This document shows, piece after piece, positions 45,062 to 53,075 of a stretch of DNA of 64,000 bases (its first letter is position 1; each line of letters starts with the position of its first letter). This DNA comes from Methylobacterium sp. J-070 (GTDB lineage: Bacteria > Pseudomonadota > Alphaproteobacteria > Rhizobiales > Beijerinckiaceae). The notes beneath the pieces were generated by a model. That model worked only from the letters and a program-made list of their open reading frames with translations. It had not been told where the DNA came from and made no database searches. Both the position numbers and the translations under genes were made by a program. The stretch spans positions 1 through 64,000 of the forward strand of contig NZ_JAKSXX010000122.1 in NCBI RefSeq assembly GCF_022829385.1, written 5' to 3'.

Positions 45062-45346
45062 TCAGCCGTGCGGAAGCCTTCGATGCGGCGCATGCCGCGC
45101 GGCGACCTCCGCCCGGCGGCGAGCCGACCGAACGCGCGCCATCTCGGCAAGGCCGATCGGGTGCGGCGGCGCCTCCCGGGTGAACGGCATGTGGCTGCGG
45201 ACATCGCCGTAGTAGTCCGCTCCGCCCATCCCGAAGCCGCCCGCCGAGACGGGGCCGCCCGGCGACGGATCGCCGGCGAGGGCGCTTGTCGCGGTCAGGG
45301 CGAGAAGGACGGCGGTGCAGATCGAGCGCATGACCGAGCGAGGCAT
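45062..45346 (-). CDS. small secreted protein, unknown
   Basis: 94 residues with a clean signal peptide (MRSICTAVLLALTATSALA, cut before GDPSPGG). The mature part is short and Gly/Arg-rich: GGPVSAGGFGMGGADYYGDVRSHMPFTREAPPHP then a basic RVRSARRRAEVAARHAPHRR tail. The ATG at 45346 is used; the internal ATG at 45331 starts the signal directly and may be the real one. No ribosome site is obvious for either. Family unknown. Confidence 0.5.
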   Translation of the reverse strand: MPRSVMRSICTAVLLALTATSALAGDPSPGGPVSAGGFGMGGADYYGDVRSHMPFTREAPPHPIGLAEMARVRSARRRAEVAARHAPHRRLPHG

Positions 45347-45465
45347 CGGCGGGCCGTTTTTTTCAAGGGCGTTCGCGTCACGATGCCGTAAGTGGCCGGA
45401 ATCGACCATGCGCCCGGGCCGGAGCCGGCGCAGGCTCCAGAACCATAGGGAACGCGCGGTCCCGC

Positions 45466-45804
45466 TCAGTGCGGCGCCAGCCCCACCTTCGCCAGCACGA
45501 TTCCCCCGAAGGCCGGCAGCGCCGCCGAGGCCAGCCCCGAGCCGATCCGGTACAGCAGCCGCACTTGCCCGTTCACCTCCGCCAGACCCTTCGCCGCCTC
45601 GTTCCGCGCGCCCTCTACCGCCTTGTCGATCCGTCGCTCGATCTCGTCGCGCGCCACGAACAGCTCGATGTCGCGCCGGTAGGCCACCCCCTCCAGCTTC
45701 TCGTCCATCCGGTCGAGCTTGCCGCCGAGGGCGTCCATCTGGCGGCCGGTGGCCTCGACCCGCTCGATCAGGCGCCCGATCCATTCGGGCAGGTGGTCGG
45801 CCAT
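45466..45804 (-). CDS. coiled-coil plus transmembrane protein, prophage-block
   Basis: A 112-residue protein: an amphipathic coiled coil (WIGRLIERVEATGRQMDALGGKLDRMDEKLEGV, then EIERRIDKAVEGARNEAAKGL) followed by one C-terminal membrane helix (GSGLASAALPAFGGIVLAKVGL). This layout is common for small proteins at the 3' end of phage tail/lysis regions. It follows the glycoside-hydrolase-like gene on the same strand after 151 bases. Function not assigned. Confidence 0.6.
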   Translation of the reverse strand: MADHLPEWIGRLIERVEATGRQMDALGGKLDRMDEKLEGVAYRRDIELFVARDEIERRIDKAVEGARNEAAKGLAEVNGQVRLLYRIGSGLASAALPAFGGIVLAKVGLAPH

Positions 45805-45955
45805 GGCCCCGCTCCTCCGCGCGCCGTCCCCCGGCCAGCCCCGGGGCGACCTCCCGTCCGTCACGGCCCGGCGCCGGAAGCGGGCCTCACCCCTCCCGCA
45901 CGATCGGTGCGGTCATGGCGTCCTCATGCGGTCGGGGATGGCCGGAACGGCGCGG

Positions 45956-48217
45956 CTATTCGGCGGAGACCAGGATGCCGCCGGCCGCGGTGTAGAAGGC
46001 GGGGAGCTGCGCGGCCGTCAGGCCGTGGTTCGGCTTCGTCGCCAGCACCTGCAGGCCGGCCGCCCCCGGGTTCTGGATCGCGAAGGTCCAGCCCGCCTGC
46101 CCCTGGCCCGAGACCGCGATCCCGTAATCGGCGTCGGCCGTGCCGGCGAAGGTCGCGCTCGCCGGGATCGCCCGCATCGGCACCGGGTAGGGCACCGCGA
46201 AGGTCAGCGTGTTGGCGGCGGCCGCGATCAGCGTGCCGGCGACGAGGTACGCCCCCGCGGGGTCGGCGAGCCTCTGGACGTGCGCCCGCTCGATCGCCGG
46301 CGGCCGGCGGTCGAGCTGCGTCGGCCGGTAGCCGCCCTCGACCTGGACGTCCCGGAAGGTGATCGGGCCGCCCAGGGGATGCAGCGTGACGGTGATGTCG
46401 CCGGCGACCGAGGCCGGGAGCGTCACCGCGCCGCCGCGGCCGCGCCCGTGCGCGGCGTTCACCTGCACGAGCGCCGGCCCGGCGCTGCCGGGCCAGTCGA
46501 TCCCCACCTCGACGGAGCCGGTGAGGTCGCCGAACGAGGTCACGATCGCCGAGCCGGCGATCTCGGCGCCGCGGCCCCGGACGGTCTGGCGCAGGTAGCC
46601 CCCCGCCAGGGTGATGGTGCCGTCCGAGCCCCGCGTCAGGCTGGTGGCCCCGTCCAGGGAGATCCAGCCGTCGTAGGTGCCGGTGCCGTTCGCCGCCGCG
46701 CCGCCGGCGAACCCCCGGGCGTTGAGGCTCATGTCGGCATCGTACAGCAGGGTGACGAAGGGCCGGCTGGCGAAGCTCGTGCCGTCGGCCGAGGCCGAGA
46801 ACCAGCCGTCCCGGGCGATCCGGCCGAACGGCGTCCAGGTGCCGTCCCGGCGCTTGAGGCTGTTCGGGTCGTGGATGCCGAGTCCCGGGATGTAGGCAGA
46901 GCCGGAGAAGAACGTCACCCCCGAGAACGCCGTCTCCCGGGACAGGCGCCGGGCCCACGCGAGCAGGTCGGCCGTCCAGTCGTAGGCGGTGGCGAGCGTC
47001 GCCGCCGGGGAGACCGGGTAGAGCGCCGGATCCGCCTTCGGGTCGAGGGACGGATCCCGCAGCGTGCCGTCGTTGCTCGGCCCGGTCTCGTCGATGAACA
47101 GGGCGACGGTGCCGATCGCGTCGACCCAGGCCGGCTGCAGCGCGCGCAGCCTTGCGCCGAACGTGGCCTCGCCGATCCGGTACGTGTGGACGCCCAGGAT
47201 CAGATTCGGGTCCTTGGCGTAGACGGCACCGTTGGCCAGCAGCGCCGCGACGGTGTCGACCGCCTCGCCGTAGTTCGGCGCGTTGAGCACCACCGGCCCG
47301 GTGAACCGGGTGCCGGCGGGCTGGCCGGTCACGTCGCCGCGCACGGCCTGGAGGTACTGGGTCTGCTTGACGTTCCAGGTCGCGACGTCCGTGCAGGCCG
47401 GGCCGCCGGCCGCGCAGCCGAGTTCGTTGCCGGTGTTGATCCAGACGTTGCGGGCCGTCCAGTACCGGTCGCGCAGCTGGGCGAGGAACGCCGCGTTGAG
47501 GTCGGCCGGGGCCCTGTCGTTGGCCGACTGCCACTGGACCACCAAGCCGAGCCGGTTCGCCTCGGAGACGATGACGTCCATCATCTGCCAGTGGGACGGA
47601 TAGCCGTTCGCCGCCGCGGTGTAGGCCACCGCCGGCTCGACGGCGACGCGCAGCAGGTTGACGCCGGCCGCCGCCCAGTCGGTGATCCGGGCGCGCACGT
47701 CGGAGCCGTCGGGCTTGCCCCAGACCGACGGCTCGAAGCCGGACTGCGTGCTGCCGCCGCCGGTGACCGCGATCCCCGGCACCGCGCGGTAGCGGTAGTC
47801 CGACCGGGTCTCCAGGGAGACGAACAGGTAGTCGAGGAAGGTCACGCCCTTGACGATGAAGCGCCGGCCGTCCGGACCCTGGATCGTCCGATCGGGCTGG
47901 ACCTGGTAGCCGGAGCCGGTTCCGCGCAGGAGCGGCGCGCCGATCGAGCCCAGGAGGCTCAGGCTGGCGTCCAGCGGCTGGCGCGCCGCGAGCGCCTGGG
48001 CGACGCTCGTCGTCGTCCCGTCCGGCAGGGTCACGGTGAGGCGCGAGCCGTCGCCGGTGGAGCCGGATCCGTGGATGACGACCCGGTTCGCCTCCAGGGT
48101 CCTGAAGTCGGCGTCCGGGTAGTGCGGCGCCCGTGCCGCGTCCCAGGCCGCGGCCTCGAACGGCAGCAGCAGGGCGAGCAGCGTGCGGAGGGCCGCGGCG
48201 ATGGGGCGGAGGCGCAT
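45956..48217 (-). CDS. secreted glycoside hydrolase-like protein (GH5/clan A type barrel)
   Basis: A 753-residue protein with a signal (IAAALRTLLALLLPFEAAAW). After ~110 residues a TIM barrel starts (FIVKGVTFLDYLF; ITDWAAAGVNLLRVAVEP). The acid/base pair lies in WINTGNELGC (E265) and a likely nucleophile in LFIDETGPSND (E377), the spacing seen in clan GH-A cellulase-like enzymes. The final ~280 residues are beta-rich (GYLRQTVRGRGAEIAG, ITFRDVQVEGGYRPTQ) and may bind sugar. It sits in a run of small tail-type ORFs, so it may be a phage depolymerase or a captured host enzyme. Confidence 0.75.
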   Translation of the reverse strand: MRLRPIAAALRTLLALLLPFEAAAWDAARAPHYPDADFRTLEANRVVIHGSGSTGDGSRLTVTLPDGTTTSVAQALAARQPLDASLSLLGSIGAPLLRGTGSGYQVQPDRTIQGPDGRRFIVKGVTFLDYLFVSLETRSDYRYRAVPGIAVTGGGSTQSGFEPSVWGKPDGSDVRARITDWAAAGVNLLRVAVEPAVAYTAAANGYPSHWQMMDVIVSEANRLGLVVQWQSANDRAPADLNAAFLAQLRDRYWTARNVWINTGNELGCAAGGPACTDVATWNVKQTQYLQAVRGDVTGQPAGTRFTGPVVLNAPNYGEAVDTVAALLANGAVYAKDPNLILGVHTYRIGEATFGARLRALQPAWVDAIGTVALFIDETGPSNDGTLRDPSLDPKADPALYPVSPAATLATAYDWTADLLAWARRLSRETAFSGVTFFSGSAYIPGLGIHDPNSLKRRDGTWTPFGRIARDGWFSASADGTSFASRPFVTLLYDADMSLNARGFAGGAAANGTGTYDGWISLDGATSLTRGSDGTITLAGGYLRQTVRGRGAEIAGSAIVTSFGDLTGSVEVGIDWPGSAGPALVQVNAAHGRGRGGAVTLPASVAGDITVTLHPLGGPITFRDVQVEGGYRPTQLDRRPPAIERAHVQRLADPAGAYLVAGTLIAAAANTLTFAVPYPVPMRAIPASATFAGTADADYGIAVSGQGQAGWTFAIQNPGAAGLQVLATKPNHGLTAAQLPAFYTAAGGILVSAE

Positions 48218-48246
48218 CTCGGTCGTTCCTCGGGGTGCGGATCGTG

Positions 48247-48657
48247 TCAGGCGCCGGGCGTCAGCACCAGGGCGTCCCGCGACAGCCAGGGCGTGTCCGG
48301 GGTGTCCGGCGGCGCCGCCGGGAGAAGCGCCCGCAATTCCCCCGGCGTGGTCAGGAGCTGGGCGAGCGCCCGCCGGACCGCGGGCGCCGTCTCGGCCAGG
48401 ACGGCGCGGGCCACCGCCTGGACCATCGCGGTGGTGGCCACGCGCGGGCTGTCGTCGTCGGCCTGCGGCGTGTCGGCGGTGGCCGCGCCCAGGGCGGGTC
48501 CGTCCAGGGGCGCCTGCACCGTGGCGGCGGCGGCCGCGACGGCCTCGTCGGCGGCTCCGAACGGGTAGTGGACGACGACCTCGACCACCTGCGGCTCGTA
48601 GCGCTCCACGATCGCCGGGGCGCCGCCGGCCGGGGTATCGAGCGGACCGATGGCCAT
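48247..48657 (-). CDS. prophage-block protein, unknown (136 aa)
   Basis: The N-terminus APAIVERYEPQVVEVVVHYPFGAADE is beta-rich, followed by an Ala-rich linker and a helical segment (AMVQAVARAVLAETAPAVRRALAQLL) ending in TPWLSRDALVLTPGA. Its start lies one base after the stop of the preceding 64-residue ORF and its stop 29 bases before the glycoside-hydrolase-like gene, so all three appear as one tail-type transcription unit. No family recognised. Confidence 0.6.
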   Translation of the reverse strand: MAIGPLDTPAGGAPAIVERYEPQVVEVVVHYPFGAADEAVAAAAATVQAPLDGPALGAATADTPQADDDSPRVATTAMVQAVARAVLAETAPAVRRALAQLLTTPGELRALLPAAPPDTPDTPWLSRDALVLTPGA

Positions 48658-48658
48658 C

Positions 48659-48853
48659 CTAGTCCTCCAGGGCGATCGTGCCGGCGAGATAGGGGACCGG
48701 GCTGCCGTCTGGCATCAGCGCCCGGATCCGCGTGGCGATCGGCGCGGCGGCGGCCTCGAGCTCCGCCGCCCCCGCCCGGGAGAGCGGGAAGAGCAGGAAC
48801 CCGGTCCGCGGATCGATCGTCAGCCCGTCCGGCGCGGGGTCGGAGCCGCGCAC
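48659..48853 (-). CDS. prophage-block small protein, unknown (64 aa)
   Basis: A 64-residue frame: GLTIDPRTGFLLFPLSRAGAAELEAAAAPIATRIRALMPDGSPVPYLAGTIALED. The tight packing (one base to the next gene) and residue make-up support translation. The GTG at 48853 has GGAG immediately next to it, which is too close, so the true start may be further in or this may be the end of a broken longer gene. Confidence 0.5.
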   Translation of the reverse strand: MRGSDPAPDGLTIDPRTGFLLFPLSRAGAAELEAAAAPIATRIRALMPDGSPVPYLAGTIALED

Positions 48854-48868
48854 CTCCGGCCGTCCCGG

Positions 48869-49014
48869 TCAGTCGATCGTCCAGGCGATCGCCACGCCCG
48901 GGACCGGCAGGCAGCGCACCGCGCCGGTCCGCGGATCGCGCCCCCGAGCCGCACGGCGAGGAACGGCGGCACGCCGCCGCGGGGGAGCCGGAAGGCGTAG
49001 TGGAGCACCCTCAC
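48869..49014 (-). pseudogene. small tail-type ORF with internal frameshift
   Basis: From the GTG at 49014 (overlapping the preceding stop as GTGA) one frame gives VRVLHYAFRLPRGGVPPFLAVRLGG; a second frame gives RDPRTGAVRCLPVPGVAIAWTID up to the TGA at 48869. The switch falls in GGGCGCGATCCG. One missing base would restore a ~48-residue protein. Confidence 0.55.
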
Positions 49015-49216
49015 GACGACACCGTCGGGGTGCCGTGGTTGGAATACCGCCGCCCCGGGTTCGCCGGCGCGTCCTGCGGCAGGCCGGCCACGAAGGCCTC
49101 GAACCCGGCGTCGATCAGCGCGGCGGCCACGTCCGGCAGCGCCGCGACGCGCTGGAACGCGGCGCCGTTCTTCGCCGTGAACGTGTCGGCGCCGGCGGGC
49201 GCGGGCCCGGAGATCC
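49011..49216 (-). pseudogene. tail-type fragment (C-terminal ~68 residues)
   Basis: The frame reads ISGPAPAGADTFTAKNGAAF, then QRVAALPDVAAALIDAGFEAFVAGLPQDAP and NPGRRYSNHGTPTVSS before the TGA at 49011. No start codon or ribosome site was found in this frame at the 5' side; it joins the tape-measure remnant in another frame. The next ORF overlaps its stop as GTGA, a sign of former translational coupling. Confidence 0.5.
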
Positions 49217-49497
49217 GCGATCGGAACCACCCGGCCGTCCGCGTTCGGCACGAACAGCTCGCGCCCCATCTCGCCGACCGTCACCGGCTGGCCGGCCGCG
49301 AACGGACCGCCATTCACCCGGAACAGGCTCCCGAAAAGCGCCCCGAGCAGGCCGCCGGACGCGTTCGGGCCGGCGCTTGCCGGCGGCGCGGTGCCGAGGA
49401 GGCCGGCGGACGGCCCGGTGCCGGTCAGCACCGCTCACCGTCGTCACCGTGCGGGTGAGGCCCACGCGGCGCAGCGTGCGCGCCGCCTGAACGGACG
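49217..49497 (-). pseudogene. phage tail tape-measure protein, C-terminal remnant
   Basis: The segment GGLLGALFGSLFRVNGGPFAAGQPVTVGEMGRELFVPNADGRVVPIA carries the GGxxxAGxPxxVGExGxELFVP motif found near the end of tail tape-measure proteins. The upstream SVQAARTLRRVGLTRTVTTVSG is in a different frame, and the body of the expected ~700-residue protein is absent. It is a decayed fragment marking the right side of a defunct prophage. Confidence 0.65.
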
Positions 49498-49564
49498 GAC
49501 CGCGACGACACGGGAGACGGGTCCGGGTCGCGACACCGCCTCGCCCGGGCCGGCGTGTCGCCTG

Positions 49565-50440
49565 TCAGAAGACCGGCATCGCGCCGGCCACGGTGATGAG
49601 CGCGCCCGACGTGAAGCTGCTCCCCTCGGAGGCCAGCATCACGTAGGCCGAGGCGAGTTCGGCCGGCTGGCCGGGGCGGCCGAACGGCACCTGGCTGCCG
49701 AACGACGTGACCGAGTCCTGGCTCATGCCGGAGGGGATGAACGGCGTCCAGATCGGTCCGGGCAGCACGCCGTTCACGCGGACGCCCTTCTCGGCGAGGA
49801 GCTGCGCGAGGCTCAGGACCATGTTGCTCAGGGCACCCTTGGTGGCGCTGTAGGCGAACAGCGACGGCATCGGATGCTTGGAATTCACCGACGAGGTGAA
49901 GATCACGGAGGCGCCGGGCTTCAGGTGGGGCAGGGCCGCCTTCGTCACGTAGAACGACCCGAACACGTTCGTCCGGAAATGGTCCTCGAACACGGCGTCG
50001 TCGATCGCCGCGAGATCCGCGTTCGGCTGCTGGAATGCGCCGTTGTTCACCAGCACGTCGAGGCGCCCGAAGGTCTCCACGGTGCGGGCGACGATCTGGC
50101 GCCCGTAAGCGGCGTCCTTGAGGTCTCCCGGCAGGAGCAGCGCGCGCCGGCCGGCCTTCTCGATCCAGCCGCCCACCGCCTCCGCGTCGGCCTGTTCCTC
50201 CGGCAGATAGGAGATCGCCACGTCGGCCCCCTCCCGGGCGAAGGCGATCGCGACCGCGCGGCCGATGCCGCTGTCGCCGCCGGTGATCAGCGCGGCCTTG
50301 CCGGTGAGTTGGCCCGACCCCGCGTAGCTGTCCTCGCCGTGATCCGGTTCCGGGACCATGCGGCCGGTCTTGCCGGGAAAGCTCTGCGGCTGCGCCTCGA
50401 AGGGCGGCCGGGGGTACTTGTGCAGCGGATCCGTGGTCAC
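49565..50440 (-). CDS. SDR-family oxidoreductase (YhdF/glucose dehydrogenase-like)
   Basis: 291 residues. A ~45-residue N-terminal extension (DPLHKYPRPPFEAQPQSFPGKTGRMVPEPDHGEDSY) typical of the YhdF/YghA group precedes the Rossmann domain: TGGDSGIGRAVAIAFAREGADVAIS, NNGA, and the catalytic SVNSKHPMPSLFAYSATKGAL (S, Y-x3-K). The GTG at 50440 has GGAGACC upstream; a longer frame begins with non-homologous residues. These enzymes are often stress-induced; the substrate is not known. First gene right of the island. Confidence 0.92.
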   Translation of the reverse strand: MTTDPLHKYPRPPFEAQPQSFPGKTGRMVPEPDHGEDSYAGSGQLTGKAALITGGDSGIGRAVAIAFAREGADVAISYLPEEQADAEAVGGWIEKAGRRALLLPGDLKDAAYGRQIVARTVETFGRLDVLVNNGAFQQPNADLAAIDDAVFEDHFRTNVFGSFYVTKAALPHLKPGASVIFTSSVNSKHPMPSLFAYSATKGALSNMVLSLAQLLAEKGVRVNGVLPGPIWTPFIPSGMSQDSVTSFGSQVPFGRPGQPAELASAYVMLASEGSSFTSGALITVAGAMPVF

Positions 50441-50641
50441 GCGTGGTCTCCGGTGGGATGTCCGATCCAACCCCGGCGCAACCGGGGTGTTCCGGCCCAC
50501 GACGTCCCGCCGCGGCGCCGCCGCGCGCGTCATCGAACCCAGCCGTCAGGTGTCCGCTGTCCGGAACCTAAGCCGTAGCGCTGCGTCGACACAGGACAGC
50601 AACAGGCGTCCCGCAGTCTTGCGGGACGAGGAGGCGCCGCG

Positions 50642-50761
50642 ATGATCGAATTCCAGCCGGAGGACCGGGCTGCCCGCCTGATCGATCGCGCCCTCGTGGC
50701 GGCGGCGATGCTCTCGCTCACCTTCGGCCTGGCGGCGGGCGCCTGGGGCCTGCTGCAGTAA
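50642..50761 (+). CDS. 39-residue single-span membrane peptide
   Basis: A short frame with GAGGAGG about 6 nt before its ATG. Sequence: IEFQPEDRAARLIDRAL then a hydrophobic AAAMLSLTFGLAAGAWGLLQ. A cytoplasmic amphipathic start plus one helix suggests an inner-membrane peptide. It is divergent from the SDR gene. No homologue is known to me. Confidence 0.45.
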   Translation: MIEFQPEDRAARLIDRALVAAAMLSLTFGLAAGAWGLLQ

Positions 50762-50875
50762 TCCGGCCGCGGCGCGCGGGTTGGTCGTCATCGGCGTCGC
50801 CGTGCACGCGCCCGGGATCGGACGGCGCGCGCCGTCTCGGGCCGCCTCGCGGGCTGCCGCGGGGGAGCGGTCGCG

Positions 50876-51088
50876 ATGCTGAACCGTGTCGTCCTCGCCG
50901 CCGTCGTGCTAGGGGTCGCAGCCTTCCTGCTCTACCTGGCCGCCCTCGCCCGCGCGGCGTTCTCTCCGAACGAGCCCTACGCGGCCAGCATCGGGCTGAC
51001 CCTCGACCAATGTGTTGCAGTCCAGAACGGCCTGTCCCCGGAGGACGCGCGCGCCTACTGCCGGCAACCCGTGCCGAAACGGCTCTGA
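50876..51088 (+). CDS. small membrane-anchored protein, unknown
   Basis: 70 residues: N-terminal membrane anchor (VVLAAVVLGVAAFLLYLAALARAAF) and a ~38-residue external domain (LTLDQCVAVQNGLSPEDARAYCRQPVP) with two cysteines that could pair. GGGGGAG lies 8 nt before the ATG. Family not recognised; it may be co-transcribed with the 39-residue peptide 114 bases upstream. Confidence 0.5.
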   Translation: MLNRVVLAAVVLGVAAFLLYLAALARAAFSPNEPYAASIGLTLDQCVAVQNGLSPEDARAYCRQPVPKRL

Positions 51089-51231
51089 ACCGATCCGGCC
51101 CCAGGGGGCGGGAAGCGTCCCTTGGCGACGCAAAACGCCCCCGGGCGGTGACACCTGGGGCGGCCTGCGATGGGGCGACCCTTCGTGATCGGGCCGGGGA
51201 AGCCCAGCCGAACGCCAGGCCGACCCGGATC

Positions 51232-52035
51232 TCAGCTGCCGAACTTGTAGTTCAGGCCCACGCGGCCGAGCACGCCCTCGTTCTGGAAGCGCGTCGCGAA
51301 GGTGCTGGCGCCCCGCCCGACCGCCAGGACCGGGATCGTGCGGCTGCCGAGATCGTAGTAGAGCGCCTCGGCCTTCAGGGTCACCGCGCTGGAATGGACG
51401 AAATTCAGGACGGAATCGGTGGGCAGGGCGTATTCGACGCCGCCACCGACAGCGTAGCCGGTTTCGGTGGTGGAGCGGGTCCCGAAGACGAACGGTCGCC
51501 CTCCCACTTGGAAGAGGCTGGTGCGGTACGTGTCGCCCGCATAGGCGAAGCCGCCGGTGGCGTAGAACAGGGTGCGGTCGATGGCGTAGCCGACGCGCGC
51601 GCGCACGGTCCCGAGGTAGTCGCCGGTCTGACGGTAGCTGTTCGTGCCGAGGATGATGCTGTTATATCTGTAGGTGCGGCGCAGGCCCGTGTAGGCCGCA
51701 TCGGCCTCGACGCCGACGACGAAGCCCGAGCCCGGGGTGAGCTGGTAATTGTAGCCGACCTGGCCGCCGCCGGTGAAGCCGTCCCGCGGCAGCTTCCGAG
51801 TATCTCTGTATGTGGCGATCGGCGTTCCATCGGCGTACCGGAACACGCCGGCCGTGTTCAACACATCCTTGGTCGAGGCGATGTAGCCGGCGTTGACGCC
51901 GAAATACGCGCCCGTCCACGTGAAGATCGGCACGGGGATCGCCGCCGGCGGAAGCGCCCGGCGGGGCAGGTCTGCCGCTGAAGCCGCGGCTGTCAATGCG
52001 GCGAACGCGGACACGGATAGGACGAACTTGTGCAC
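51232..52035 (-). CDS. outer-membrane beta-barrel protein (Omp25/Omp31-like)
   Basis: 267 residues from a GTG at 52035 with GGAAGA upstream. The signal HKFVLSVSAFAALTAAASA is followed by AADLPRRALPP, the linker typical of Bradyrhizobium/Methylobacterium small porins. Barrel strands follow: FTWTGAYFGVNAGYIAS, FTGGGQVGYNYQL, GSGFVVGVEADAAYTG, LGTVRARVGYAIDRTLFYATGGFAYA, and the terminal strand RVGLNYKFGS. A general outer-membrane protein. An AT-rich promoter region of ~200 bases precedes it. Confidence 0.9.
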   Translation of the reverse strand: MHKFVLSVSAFAALTAAASAADLPRRALPPAAIPVPIFTWTGAYFGVNAGYIASTKDVLNTAGVFRYADGTPIATYRDTRKLPRDGFTGGGQVGYNYQLTPGSGFVVGVEADAAYTGLRRTYRYNSIILGTNSYRQTGDYLGTVRARVGYAIDRTLFYATGGFAYAGDTYRTSLFQVGGRPFVFGTRSTTETGYAVGGGVEYALPTDSVLNFVHSSAVTLKAEALYYDLGSRTIPVLAVGRGASTFATRFQNEGVLGRVGLNYKFGS

Positions 52036-52442
52036 GTCGGATCTTCCATAGATTAAGAAACCTCTACCGATGTACAACGATGCAGATCGACTGTCTGTCA
52101 CGCAAATGCAACAGCAAAAAATCAGTCTATTCGAAAAGTATTTCTTCGCTTGATTGCGATCTACATCAATTTTTGTCGGACTTATTGTCCTCAGAGAAGC
52201 CTTTTTGACGAATTGAGCGGAAAATAGTTTCAGTAATACTTCTGAACTCCTTCGTGAATTGCCCGAAATGCGGACCCTGTCGCAGCCGCGTGTGCTGGAA
52301 CGGGAGCGCCGGCGGCCCGCCGCCGCTCCTAAATTGGGACCTTCGACGCAGGGCAGTGTCCGCGGTTCACACGACTCGCGGTGACGGGACGTTCGATGCG
52401 CCGCTCCCGGCCGAACCGGCATCCACGGCGGAGAAATGGATC
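52036..52442. other. AT-rich promoter gap and GC-rich spacer
   Basis: 407 bases. The part next to the porin start (52036-52250) is unusually AT-rich (AATTTTTG, AAAAAATCAG) and likely holds its promoter and leader; a single -35/-10 pair could not be chosen with confidence. The rest (52250-52442) is the 3' side of ureE and has no gene. Confidence 0.5.
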
Positions 52443-53075
52443 CTAATGGTCGTGGCCACAGCCGGGGCCGTGGACGTGTCCATGATGATCGTGATCGTGA
52501 TGATCGTGGTCGTGTTGGTGCGCGTGATCGTGGCTGTGCCCATGAGCCGGGTGATCGTGATCCGGATGATCGTGGGCCGGGTGATCATGCCCGTGGTCGT
52601 GGCCGCAGGTGCTGTGGTCGTGGGCGGCGTGCTCGGGGCGGAAGGTGCGGGACACCGGCGTGGCGAGGCACCCCTGTCCGCGGACCAGTTCGGCCGTGGC
52701 GGAGGATGCCGGGACGTACAGGACATCCGCGGCGATCTCGGCGGCCACGTGGCTGCCGCCCAGCTGCCAGGCCAGCCGCATCAGCCGGGCCGGGTTCTCC
52801 GCACGCACCTCGAGAAGATCCTCCGCGGCGGCCCGGACCGCAACCAGCCGCCCGTCGTCGAGACGCAGGGCGTCGCCATCCTCGAGGGCCGCGGCCTTGG
52901 TCAGCGCCACCGAAAAGGCGAGCCCGCCCTCGGCGACCAGGGATCCCGCCGCCGCGGCCCGGGCCGCGTGGTCGAGGCGCACGGTGTCGGCGATGCGGTC
53001 GGCGCGCACCGCGGCCCTGCGAACGATCGTGCTGGCGGTCGGCATGGAACCCATGGACGTGGAACCCTCGGACAT
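52443..53075 (-). CDS. ureE: urease accessory protein UreE with long His/Asp tail
   Basis: The first ~75 residues after the start (VRADRIADTVRLDHAARAAAAGSLVAEGGLAFSVAL) and the middle (ALEDGDALRLDDGRLVAVRAAAEDLLEV, LMRLAWQLGGSHVAAEI) match UreE's peptide- and metal-binding domains; VPASSATAELVRGQGCLATPVSRTF follows. The last ~60 residues are a Ni-binding tail dominated by HDH repeats, longer than in most homologues. The ATG at 53075 is used; ATGs at 53054 and 53045 are alternatives, the former with GAGGG upstream. No other urease gene is in the window. Confidence 0.9.
   Translation of the reverse strand: MSEGSTSMGSMPTASTIVRRAAVRADRIADTVRLDHAARAAAAGSLVAEGGLAFSVALTKAAALEDGDALRLDDGRLVAVRAAAEDLLEVRAENPARLMRLAWQLGGSHVAAEIAADVLYVPASSATAELVRGQGCLATPVSRTFRPEHAAHDHSTCGHDHGHDHPAHDHPDHDHPAHGHSHDHAHQHDHDHHDHDHHGHVHGPGCGHDH

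Larger units (their letters stand above)
37904..49500. mobile_element. putative dusA-integrated genomic island with prophage-tail remnant
   Basis: The left limit is set by the integrase reading away from dusA. The interior differs from flanking DNA: several AT-richer orphan genes (39.3-40.5 and 43.3-44.5 kb), an SOS umuDC pair, and a block of broken phage tail genes (45.4-49.5 kb). The right limit is placed where tail-type remnants stop before the SDR gene. No direct repeat of the dusA 5' end was found, so the far attachment site is not proven and the element may be fused from more than one insertion. Confidence 0.6.

Noticed and set aside
37801..49560. Direct repeat of the dusA 5' end as far attachment site
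   Set aside because: Read through the island for a second copy of the APMMDWTD-coding stretch and its upstream bases; none was convincing. A CTCGCCCGGGCC..GGCGTG likeness near 49.54 kb is no better than chance in GC-rich DNA.
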